NCBI GenBank assembly: GCA_964390645.1
Contig: CAYMLL010000037.1
Coordinates: 1 to 34,594 of the forward strand
Source: CAYMLL01 sp964390645
GTDB taxonomy: Bacteria; Planctomycetota; UBA8108
DNA: 34,594 nucleotides
Direction: 5' to 3'
The notes beneath the pieces were generated by a model, which was given only the letters and a program-made list of their open reading frames with translations, made no database searches and had not been told where the DNA came from. Within the stretch, counting starts at the first letter, position 1; the number at the start of each line of letters is the position of its first letter. Positions 25,499-32,479 of this stretch are shown here, piece by piece. Both the position numbers and the translations under genes were made by a program.

Positions 25499-26661
25499 GG
25501 AAAGGGCAGCTTCTCGAGCTTCAGCAGCTTCAACGCATTCCTGTAGTATACCTTCTCGAGCACGCCGTCCGGGAGGCCGATGCCGTAGATCTTCCATCTT
25601 CCGAGACCGGGACGCCGGTCGTAGTCGAAGTGCTCGTCCCATGTCTCGAGGAAGCGGAAGTAGACGCGGTAGTGGTAGGCGCTCGGAGGGTTGCGGTCGA
25701 GCCCGAAGAGAATCCGGTCCTGGTGCTGCAGGAAGAACTTCCGGGCCGTGTACGGCTGCCGCCCGAGCTCGTTGACTCGCGCGCCGAACTCGACGTGGAG
25801 GTTCGGGTGCTTCTCGAGGAGCGCCGTCACCTCGGCGAGATTCTCGGTGCGGTTCGCCATGTGGAGGCCGACGAAGGTCGTGCGGGGGTGGCGCGCGATG
25901 ATGTCGTTGCGCTGCGCGAGGAGCGTGTCCTTCGACGGAAAGTCGCGTCCGTGGAAGCTCCACGCGGGCTTGCGCACGAGCGCGCCGTACTGCTCGTTCT
26001 CGGCGTCGACCGGCAGGAAGAAGGCGTCCGGATCGGCCGTGTGGATCACCACCGGAATGCCGAGCTCGCCGCACTTCGCCCATACGGACTCCAGGCGCGG
26101 ATCGTTCACCGCGATGAGCTTGCCGCTCCTGTCACGGACGTAGAGTCCGAGCGCCTTGGAGATCTTCAGGCCGCGGGCCCCGGCGCGGACGTCGTCCTCG
26201 AGCTGGCGTGCGGCCTTCGCGGAGAAGTCCTCGTCGTCGATGGTTCGCCACCGCAGCCGGGCAAAGTGCACGAAGCGCCCGGGGTGCTCGCCGAAGCGCT
26301 CCTTCTGTCGTTCGAGGTTCGGGCCGGATCCGCCGTCGAAGTTGACGACCATACGGACGTTGCAGGCATCCATGACGCGGATTGTCCGCTGCGGCTCGGC
26401 GCGCGACAGGTGGCCGTGGAAGTCGATCACCGCGAAGCGGGCGCGGGCGACCGGATTCTGCGGGACGCGGAGCATCGACCTCGGCGTGAAGTCCTTCAGC
26501 AGGAGCCTGCCGCCCCGAGCCTTCGTGTCCCGTGGAGCCTTCGCGTCCTCCGAGTTCTTCGGGGCCGTTGCGTCCCGTGGAGTCGGTGCGTTCTGTGCGA
26601 GCGCGAGCGACGGGAGCAGTGTCAGAAGCAGGCCGTAGCAGGTCGTTTTCATCGATCTCAT
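25495..26661 (-). CDS. Exported amidohydrolase family 2 protein (TIM barrel)
   Basis: The 388-residue product has a Sec signal peptide ('CYGLLLTLLPSLALAQ'), then an Ala/Pro/Lys/Asp-rich low-complexity linker (about 21-45). A metal-dependent amidohydrolase-2 barrel follows: 'FAVIDFHGHLSR' with His82 and His84 as the first-strand H-x-H metal ligands, 'ARGLKISKALGLYVRD', 'GIPVVIHTADPDAFF' with a third ligand histidine, 'RTTFVGLHMANRTENLAEV', and 'RILFGLDRNPP', where the strand-8 aspartate sits. The family includes hydrolases and non-oxidative decarboxylases; which one this is cannot be told. Two in-frame ATGs (26661, 26652) are close together; the first is used because GGAG lies 9 nt upstream. 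It starts 29 nt after the sulfatase and overlaps the PSD1 start by 4 nt. Secretion is unusual for the decarboxylase members. Confidence 0.82.
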   Translation of the reverse strand: MRSMKTTCYGLLLTLLPSLALAQNAPTPRDATAPKNSEDAKAPRDTKARGGRLLLKDFTPRSMLRVPQNPVARARFAVIDFHGHLSRAEPQRTIRVMDACNVRMVVNFDGGSGPNLERQKERFGEHPGRFVHFARLRWRTIDDEDFSAKAARQLEDDVRAGARGLKISKALGLYVRDRSGKLIAVNDPRLESVWAKCGELGIPVVIHTADPDAFFLPVDAENEQYGALVRKPAWSFHGRDFPSKDTLLAQRNDIIARHPRTTFVGLHMANRTENLAEVTALLEKHPNLHVEFGARVNELGRQPYTARKFFLQHQDRILFGLDRNPPSAYHYRVYFRFLETWDEHFDYDRRPGLGRWKIYGIGLPDGVLEKVYYRNALKLLKLEKLPFP

Positions 26662-26690
26662 CGTCGTGTTCTCCGGTCGGTTCCGGTCGT

Positions 26691-28136
26691 TCAGCGCACG
26701 AAGCCCGTGCGCCGTCTCTCCCAGCTCCACGTCGGCTCCTGCGGCGGGTAGCGACGACACGGGGTGGTCGCGGTGCGAAGGCGCTCCTCGATCTCGCGCA
26801 CGAGGTCAGGATTGGCGGCCGCCACATCGCGCGTCTCGCCGACGTCCCTCGTCAGGTCGTAGAGTTCGAGGGGTCGCTTCGGTCCCGGGCGCACCGCCTT
26901 CCAGTTGCCGAGGCGTGCGGCCTGCGCACGCGGTGGGCCGCCTCGCTGTCCGCCGACCCGGTCCCAGTAGAGGAAGCGTCGGGCCTCCTTCTGGTCCCGG
27001 CCGAGCAGTCGCGGAGCGACGGAGATCCCGTCGAGTTCCGCCGCGGGCTTGACGCCAGCGAGCTCGGCGAGCGTCGGAAGCACGTCCCAGAACGTCCACA
27101 CGAAGTCGTCGGTCCTGTCGGCGGGGACCTTCCCGGGCCAGCGAACGATCATCGGGACGCGGATGCCGCCCTCGTAAAGTCGACCCTTGGCGCCTCGCAA
27201 GGGTCCGTTGGCGAGGAAGAAGTTCTCTCGATCGAGAAGGTAGCCGCCGTTGTCGCTGGTGAAGAGCACCAGGGTCTTCTCGTCGAGACCGAGCTCGGCC
27301 AGGAGGTCGAGGATGCGGCCGACGTCACGGTCGAGCCGGGTGACCATCGCTGCGAAGGCGGCACGCGGCGCGGGCTGTGCCGCGTAGTGTCCGCGTCGGT
27401 CGACGAACGGAAACGGCTCGGGGAACTTGTCCGCGTACTCCTCGAGCGACTCGTCGGGGACGAGGAGCTCGAAGTGCGGAACGGTCAGTGGCAGGTAGAG
27501 GAAGAACGGTCGGTCCTTTCTCGTCCGCAGGAAGCGCAAAGCCTCCTTGACGATCGCGTCCTGCGAGTACGTGCCGCGCTTCCCGTCGAGGTTCGCGGGG
27601 AGCGGATGCTTCTCCTCCCCGCGCAGCAGGTACCACGGGTAATGGAAGTGGGCGTGCACCTGATCGAGATAGCCGAAGAACTCGTCGAATCCCTGGCGAG
27701 TCGGAACACCCTCGGAGCCGACGTCTCCGATACCCCATTTCCCGAAGATCCCGCACGTGTATCCCGGACCGCCAGAGAGGATCTCCGCGATGGTGACGTC
27801 GTCGGCCCGAAGCGACGTCTTTCCGCCGTTCACCCTCACCGAGGTGTGGCCGCTGTGCAGCCCGGTCATCAGCACGCTGCGCGATGGCGCGCAGACGCAG
27901 TTGCCGGCGTAGAACTGCGTGAAGCGGGTGCCCTCGCGCGCCATGCGGTCGATGCGGGGCGTGCGGATCCGCTTCTGGCCGTAGCACCCGAGGTGTCCGT
28001 AGCCGAGATCGTCCGCCATGATGAAGACGATGTTGGGGCGCGCGAGCGCCACGCCGCTCTTCGCCGGCTGAGCGTCGACGCGAGCCGCGGCGAGGAGAGG
28101 GAGAGCGGTGATCGCGGTGATGATGGCTCGACGCAA
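26691..28136 (-). CDS. Sulfatase (Cys-type, exported), TTG start
   Basis: The 481-residue product begins with a signal peptide ('RRAIITAITALPLLAAARVD'). Sulfatase blocks follow: 'RPNIVFIMADDLGYGHLGCY' with the metal-binding Asp pair, 'CAPSR' with Cys82, the residue converted to formylglycine, 'GLHSGHTSVRVNGG', 'IFGKWGIGD', 'PFFLYLPLTVPHFEL', 'TLVLFTSDNGGYL' with further metal ligands, 'LRGAKGRLYEGGIRVPMIVR' and the C-terminal 'LELYDLTRDVGETRDV'. Function: hydrolysis of a sulfate ester outside the cytoplasm; substrate unknown. TTG at 28136 is the start because GGAGG precedes it by 6 nt and the signal peptide begins right there. No formylglycine-generating enzyme lies in the window. It heads the tight operon down to the acyl-CoA ligase and follows the SDR gene by 83 nt. 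Confidence 0.9.
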   Translation of the reverse strand: MRRAIITAITALPLLAAARVDAQPAKSGVALARPNIVFIMADDLGYGHLGCYGQKRIRTPRIDRMAREGTRFTQFYAGNCVCAPSRSVLMTGLHSGHTSVRVNGGKTSLRADDVTIAEILSGGPGYTCGIFGKWGIGDVGSEGVPTRQGFDEFFGYLDQVHAHFHYPWYLLRGEEKHPLPANLDGKRGTYSQDAIVKEALRFLRTRKDRPFFLYLPLTVPHFELLVPDESLEEYADKFPEPFPFVDRRGHYAAQPAPRAAFAAMVTRLDRDVGRILDLLAELGLDEKTLVLFTSDNGGYLLDRENFFLANGPLRGAKGRLYEGGIRVPMIVRWPGKVPADRTDDFVWTFWDVLPTLAELAGVKPAAELDGISVAPRLLGRDQKEARRFLYWDRVGGQRGGPPRAQAARLGNWKAVRPGPKRPLELYDLTRDVGETRDVAAANPDLVREIEERLRTATTPCRRYPPQEPTWSWERRRTGFVR

Positions 28137-28142
28137 GCAGTG

Positions 28143-28147
28143 CCTCC
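28143..28147 (-). promoter_or_regulatory. Shine-Dalgarno supporting the sulfatase TTG start
   Basis: GGAGG on the minus strand sits 6 nt before TTG at 28136. No in-frame ATG or GTG start with a comparable site lies upstream. Confidence 0.6.
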
Positions 28148-28219
28148 GCGTCAGGGAATGGACGACCCATCCTATCCGACGGGCGTGGCGTGCGCGCGCA
28201 ACATCCGGCTGCGCGAGCG

Positions 28220-29053
28220 TCAGCAGGGAAAGGTCTGGCTGCCGCCGTCGACGCGGATCACCTGACCGCTGATGAACCGCGCGGCGTCGGTGGAGAGGAA
28301 GCCGACGACGCGAGCGGTCTCGGCAGGTCGGCCGTAGCGCTCGAGGGTGCCGTCCTCGACGAGACGGCTCTCGTCGATCTCGTGGATGCGCAGGAAGCGT
28401 TCGGTCACCGTGCCGCCGGGCGCGACGCAGTTCACCGGAATGTCGTGCGGTCGCAGCTGTGCAGCGAGACAGCGCGTGTACTCGTGGACCGCGGCCTTGG
28501 CGACCGCGTAGATCGAGCCACTGGCCGTGCCGTGACACGCGGCGATGCTGCCGATCGTGATAATGCGGCCCTGCTTGCGAGCGATCATCTCCGGGGCGAC
28601 CTCGCGGCAGCAGAGGATGGTGCCGAGAAGGTTGCGGTCCATGACGCTGCGCAGATCGTCGAGCGAGATGTCGAGCGCGTCGTCGTCGGCGGGTCGTCCC
28701 GCTCGGCCGGCGCCCGTGCCTCCCGCGCCGATGTCACCGCCGGCGCAGCAGACCAGAATGTCGATGCGCCCCCAGCGCTGACGGATCTCGGCGATGACGC
28801 GCCGCACCTCGTCCTCGACGGTGACGTCGCACCACGATGGCATGGTCTCGGAGTCGTGTCGTGCGGCGAGCTCGTCCGCGAGCGCCTGCATCGACTCCCC
28901 TTCGCCGAAGGTCTGCGGGCTGTCGGGCCGTGTTCCGTGCACTGCGACCCGGGCGCCGAGTCGGCAGAGCTCTTCGGCCATGGCGCGGCCGAGTCCTCGG
29001 GACGATCCGGTGATCCAGGCGACGCGGTCGGTCAGGGGGCGATCAGGGACCAT
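28220..29053 (-). CDS. Short-chain dehydrogenase/reductase (SDR)
   Basis: The 277-residue cytoplasmic protein is a classical SDR. The cofactor loop is 'TGSSRGLG' (15-22). 'ILVCCAGG' (99-106) stands in for the usual N-N-A-G. The catalytic tetrad is Asn141, Ser169, Tyr182 and Lys186 ('YAVAK'). 'PVNCVAPGGTVTERFL' and 'SGQVIRVDGGSQTFPC' complete the fold, the latter typical of 3-ketoacyl reductase-like and sugar dehydrogenase-like members. Arg41 just after the second strand ('HGTRPDS') hints at NADP(H) preference (inference). A Gly-rich insertion of about 15 residues follows the CCAGG motif. ATG at 29053 has GAGGAG 6 nt upstream. It is first in the minus-strand cluster, 83 nt before the sulfatase, and could supply a cytoplasmic oxidation step before CoA ligation. 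Confidence 0.9.
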   Translation of the reverse strand: MVPDRPLTDRVAWITGSSRGLGRAMAEELCRLGARVAVHGTRPDSPQTFGEGESMQALADELAARHDSETMPSWCDVTVEDEVRRVIAEIRQRWGRIDILVCCAGGDIGAGGTGAGRAGRPADDDALDISLDDLRSVMDRNLLGTILCCREVAPEMIARKQGRIITIGSIAACHGTASGSIYAVAKAAVHEYTRCLAAQLRPHDIPVNCVAPGGTVTERFLRIHEIDESRLVEDGTLERYGRPAETARVVGFLSTDAARFISGQVIRVDGGSQTFPC

Positions 29054-29099
29054 GACGAGCTCCTCGGGCTTCCGGAACGATGGGGGGCGTGAGCCCGAG

Positions 29100-29128
29100 A
29101 TCGTACCGGAGAGACTCCACGGGGTCAG
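29100..29128 (-). promoter_or_regulatory. Candidate promoter for SDR / sulfatase cluster
   Basis: On the minus strand CTGACC (29128-29123) and TACGAT (29105-29100) are 17 nt apart, each with 4 of 6 consensus matches. It lies 46 nt upstream of the SDR start, in the divergent gap before the lipoprotein gene. Confidence 0.35.
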
Positions 29129-29226
29129 GCTCGAAGATCCGGTCCGGGCCGTGCCGCCTCCCTCCGGCGTCGGCCGCCACGATACGGCTTGCGCAACCTC
29201 GCGAGCCGCGTTCTGCTGGGCTCGAT

Positions 29227-30585
29227 ATGCGCGCGTACTCGCTTCTCGTCGTCGTCCTGCTGACCTCGTGTTCGCGCTCTCTGCGCCACGAGAGCTTCGA
29301 CTCCGACCCCGGCTGGGACGGTCACCGCAATCGGCTGCGACCGGAACGTCCGCCTGTCACGCGGCAGGACTTCGGCTGGAGCCCGACGGATCACGCCGGA
29401 GGCGAGCGCGGCGAGCTCGGCGGCTGGATGCAGCGCTCGCTGACGCCGGCGCGCTACTTTCTGCGGCTGCCGCGGACGTACACCTTCGAGGACCGGCTCG
29501 AGGCGTCGGGTCGCGTCGCCGTCACTCACGACGACGGAAGCTCCGGCGTCCTCATCGGCTGGTTTCACGAGAGCTCGCGGGGCTGGCGAACTTCGAGCTC
29601 GCTGGCGTTTCGTCTCGATGGAAACAGCGCCAGGTACTGGGTCTTCTACGAGTACGGCACGCGCCGTCGCTTCACCGGCGGCGGTGGCGCGTTTGAAGGC
29701 GACCGCTACCAGACGACTCCGACGCCGCCTTTTCGCGCCGACGGCACGCGGCATCGCTGGCGACTGACTTACGATCCGGACGCGAACGACGGACATGGCG
29801 AGGTGACCTTCCGCATCGACGATCGGCAGTACGTCGTGCCGATGGACCCGTCGCACCGCGCGGACGGCACGGTCTTCGATCGCTTCGGAATCTGGACCCA
29901 GGAGGCCACGGGCAGCGGGATGGAGGCGTGGATCGACGACCTCGTCGTCAACGGGGCGCGATTCGATTTCGACGAGGATCCGGGCTGGGAAGGTGTGGGC
30001 AATCGTGTCCGCTTCGAGGAGCGCGTGGTGCGGCCCTTCCACGACTACGGCCACGACGAGGGCGCCGCACGTGGAGTCATCTTCCGTGATGAGGAGCCCT
30101 CGTACTGGGCCGACATCGTCGGGCCACTCTCCCTCGAGGACGAGCTCTTCGCGAGCGGCACGATCTCGATTCCGGTCGCCGGCGTCGACAGCGCGCTGTC
30201 GATCGGATGGTTCGATGCGAAGACGAAGCGAGGCTCGATGTCACCGCGGAGCACTCTCGCCGTCTTCGTCGAAGGCCCGAGCCGTGTCGGTCACTACGTT
30301 CGTGCCGCGTACCGGACGTCGAGCGGGCGTGGACTCTCCGCTCCCGATGGACCGGTGATTCTCCCGGACGGCAAGACGCGCACGTGGTCCATTCACTACC
30401 GTCCGGAAGCTGGGACGATCGTCGTCACGCTCGACGGAGTGTCGCGGACGACGACGCTGGAGCCGGGACATCGCCAGGACGGCGCGTCGTTCGACCGCTT
30501 CGGGATCTTCAACATGCAGAGGGGCGGCTGGCACGTCGTGTTCACGATCGACGACCTCGTCTACACCGCGAAGCGCGGGGGATAG
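29227..30585 (+). CDS. Lipoprotein with two tandem beta-sandwich-like repeats, unknown function
   Basis: The 452-residue product has a lipoprotein signal peptide: 'SLLVVVLLTSC' with Cys15 after L-T-S. The mature part is two diverged copies of one domain, about 24-245 and 248-450. Both begin Phe-Asp-x-Asp-Pro-Gly-Trp and N-R, continue through G-x-x-x-G-G/G-V, have 'LIGWFHE' versus 'SIGWFDA', and end 'RADGTVFDRFGIWTQ' versus 'RQDGASFDRFGIFNM' followed by 'IDDLVVNG' versus 'IDDLVYTA'. The pattern is beta-rich and recalls concanavalin/LamG sandwiches. I know similar planctomycete hypothetical proteins but no function. ATG at 29227 is fixed by the signal peptide; the upstream reading frame is not coding-like. 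It is transcribed alone, divergent from the SDR and convergent with the sulfatase. Confidence 0.75.
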   Translation: MRAYSLLVVVLLTSCSRSLRHESFDSDPGWDGHRNRLRPERPPVTRQDFGWSPTDHAGGERGELGGWMQRSLTPARYFLRLPRTYTFEDRLEASGRVAVTHDDGSSGVLIGWFHESSRGWRTSSSLAFRLDGNSARYWVFYEYGTRRRFTGGGGAFEGDRYQTTPTPPFRADGTRHRWRLTYDPDANDGHGEVTFRIDDRQYVVPMDPSHRADGTVFDRFGIWTQEATGSGMEAWIDDLVVNGARFDFDEDPGWEGVGNRVRFEERVVRPFHDYGHDEGAARGVIFRDEEPSYWADIVGPLSLEDELFASGTISIPVAGVDSALSIGWFDAKTKRGSMSPRSTLAVFVEGPSRVGHYVRAAYRTSSGRGLSAPDGPVILPDGKTRTWSIHYRPEAGTIVVTLDGVSRTTTLEPGHRQDGASFDRFGIFNMQRGGWHVVFTIDDLVYTAKRGG

Positions 30586-30707
30586 CCGGCCCTGCACCGG
30601 TGACGCCGGCGGATCGTGACATCGCGGCGTTCGGGACCCGGAGCGATCGTCACGCCGGTGACTCCTTCAGGACTTCCGGAGGTGAAGCTCCCGGGGGGCC
30701 TGCCGTC
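30586..30707. other. Convergent intergenic gap
   Basis: This 122-nt gap lies between the lipoprotein (+) and sulfatase (-) stops. It has only short, weak symmetry (CTTCA 30665-30669 against TGAAG 30683-30687) and no recognisable gene or strong terminator. Confidence 0.35.
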
Positions 30708-32342
30708 TCACTCCTTCCGCCACACGAACCGCGGCACGCCTCGAAACACCTGGACGCTCTCGCGGTCGTTCGCGATCTGCGGACCCGGGGTGCTTCTCCC
30801 CTTCGCGATCTGATCGCGCATGCGCGTCAGCAGCTCGCTCACCTTCGCGGGATGCTCCGCCGCGAGGTTCCGGGTCTCGCCGGGGTCCTCATCGAGACGG
30901 AAGAGCTGGACGAAGGGGGCCTGCTCGAGGTCGCGGCGGCTCCTCGGCCGCGTGCCGGAGGACTCGACCGCCGCGCGCCACGCGTCGGCGCTCTTCGGCG
31001 AGTTGCCGTAGCGTCCTGCGCAGCCGCTGCCCGGGCAGAGCGTGAGCTTCCACGGGCCTGATTGGAAAGCGAGTGCGGGCGCTCCCTGGAGGATCAGCGA
31101 GTCGCGTGCACCCTTTGCGTCCGGGCTCTCGAGGAGAGGCACGAGGCTGACGGAGTCGGGCGCCTCCTCCTTCGAGAGCTTCGCGCCGGCGATCTCGGCG
31201 GCGGTGGCGAGGAAGTCCTGCAGTCCGACGAGCTCGTCGCAGCTCGTGCCGGGCGAGATCTTCCCCGGCCAGCGCGCGACGAAGGGCACGCGGAACGCGC
31301 CCTCCCAGATCGAGAACTTGTAGCCGCGGTAGGGGCCGCTGCTGTAGTGGCCGTCCCTCTCGAGCTCGCGCAGCTGCGCGAAGGTGGCCGGCTTCCTGCG
31401 ACCGGCGTAGAGCGCGGGGCCGTGGTCCGACGCGGCGAAGACGAGAGTGCTGTCCGCGAGACCGTGCCCGTCGAGCGCGGCGAGCACGCGACCGACGCAG
31501 TGGTCGACCTCCATGACGAAGTCGCCGTAGATGCCGAGCTTGCTCTTCCCCTGGAATCGCGGGCTCGGGCTCGTCGGCGTGTGCGGGGCCGTCAGCGCGA
31601 GGTAGAGAAAGAACGGCTTGCCGTCGCGAGCGTCCTTCGCGGCGGAGCGGATAAACCTCTCGGACTCCGTCGAGAACGTGTCGAGCACCTTCCAGTCCTC
31701 GAAGTCCTCCGCGGCCGGGCCGACGCGGTTGAACGCGCTCCAGCCCTTCTTCGCGGTGACCTTGCCGACGAACTCGTGGTTGCGCACGAAGACGTAGGGG
31801 TACATGTCGAGCGAGCCGGGAAGGATGAAGCTCTCGTCGAAGCCGTATCGGCCGGGGCCGGTCAGCAGCGGCTTCGTGTAGTCGACGTTGGTCAGGCCTT
31901 GCACGCCGCCGTCCTTCGTCGGCATCTCGGTGCCCAGATGCCACTTGCCGACGACCGCGGTGCGATATCCGGCTCCCTGCAGCATGCGTGCCACGGTGAA
32001 CTCGTCCTTCGGGAGCTGCAGACCGAGAAAGCCCCACGGGCCGCCTCGCTGCGGCGGGCCGAAGCGCAGCGGGTAGCGGCCGGTCATCAGCGCGACGCGC
32101 GACGGCACGCAGACCGACGCCGCCGCGTGGGCGTTGGTGAAGCGCAGGCCCTCCTTCGCGAGCCGATCGAAGTGCGGCGTGTCGATCCGGCAGCGGTCGG
32201 CGCCGAAGCTCTCGACATCGCCGTAGCCGAGATCGTCCGCCAGGATGAAGACGATGTTCGGCCGCGCCGCGCCGGCTTGAGTCACCGCTGCGACGAGGAG
32301 CGACGCGGCGAGAGCGAGGGGGCGAAGCGGGTCGACGGTCAT
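30708..32342 (-). CDS. Arylsulfatase-type sulfatase (Cys-type, exported)
   Basis: The 544-residue product has a Sec signal peptide (1-25, A-x-A cleavage). Sulfatase blocks: 'RPNIVFILADDLGYGDVESF' (metal Asp pair), 'CVPSRVALMTGRYPLRFG' with Cys78 as formylglycine precursor, 'AGYRTAVVGKWHLGTEMP', 'KPFFLYLALTAPHTPTSPSP', 'ASDHGPALYAG', 'KFSIWEGAFRVPFVARWPGK' and 'FRLDEDPGETRNLAAEHP' at the C-terminus. It looks like a typical arylsulfatase or glycan exosulfatase of the S1 family; the subfamily cannot be set by eye. An insertion at about 150-240 ('GFDESFILPGSLDMYPYVFV') helps define the pocket. Cys residues in 'LCPGSGCAGRYG' may form a disulfide. ATG at 32342 has GGAG 9 nt upstream. The gene lies 137 nt after the FG-GAP gene with a stem-loop between them, so it is probably its own unit. 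Confidence 0.92.
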   Translation of the reverse strand: MTVDPLRPLALAASLLVAAVTQAGAARPNIVFILADDLGYGDVESFGADRCRIDTPHFDRLAKEGLRFTNAHAAASVCVPSRVALMTGRYPLRFGPPQRGGPWGFLGLQLPKDEFTVARMLQGAGYRTAVVGKWHLGTEMPTKDGGVQGLTNVDYTKPLLTGPGRYGFDESFILPGSLDMYPYVFVRNHEFVGKVTAKKGWSAFNRVGPAAEDFEDWKVLDTFSTESERFIRSAAKDARDGKPFFLYLALTAPHTPTSPSPRFQGKSKLGIYGDFVMEVDHCVGRVLAALDGHGLADSTLVFAASDHGPALYAGRRKPATFAQLRELERDGHYSSGPYRGYKFSIWEGAFRVPFVARWPGKISPGTSCDELVGLQDFLATAAEIAGAKLSKEEAPDSVSLVPLLESPDAKGARDSLILQGAPALAFQSGPWKLTLCPGSGCAGRYGNSPKSADAWRAAVESSGTRPRSRRDLEQAPFVQLFRLDEDPGETRNLAAEHPAKVSELLTRMRDQIAKGRSTPGPQIANDRESVQVFRGVPRFVWRKE

Positions 32343-32410
32343 CCGTGCGTTCTCCGGGGACGAGTCGACGAGGGCGGCCCCTCGCCGGGGAGGTATAGAA
32401 TCGTCAGGCT

Positions 32411-32444
32411 CCGGCTCGCCATGCTAACGTCTGCGGCGAGCCGG
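32411..32444. terminator. 10-bp stem-loop downstream of FG-GAP gene
   Basis: A perfect 10-bp inverted repeat, CCGGCTCGCC (32411-32420) and GGCGAGCCGG (32435-32444), has a 14-nt loop. It lies 36 nt after the FG-GAP stop and 69 nt before the sulfatase start, both on the minus strand. It is the strongest stem in the window outside genes and probably a terminator or attenuator. It lacks a long U-tract. Confidence 0.55.
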
Positions 32445-32479
32445 GTGAAGCGTGCCCCGGTCGCCGCGGGAGGCGACGC

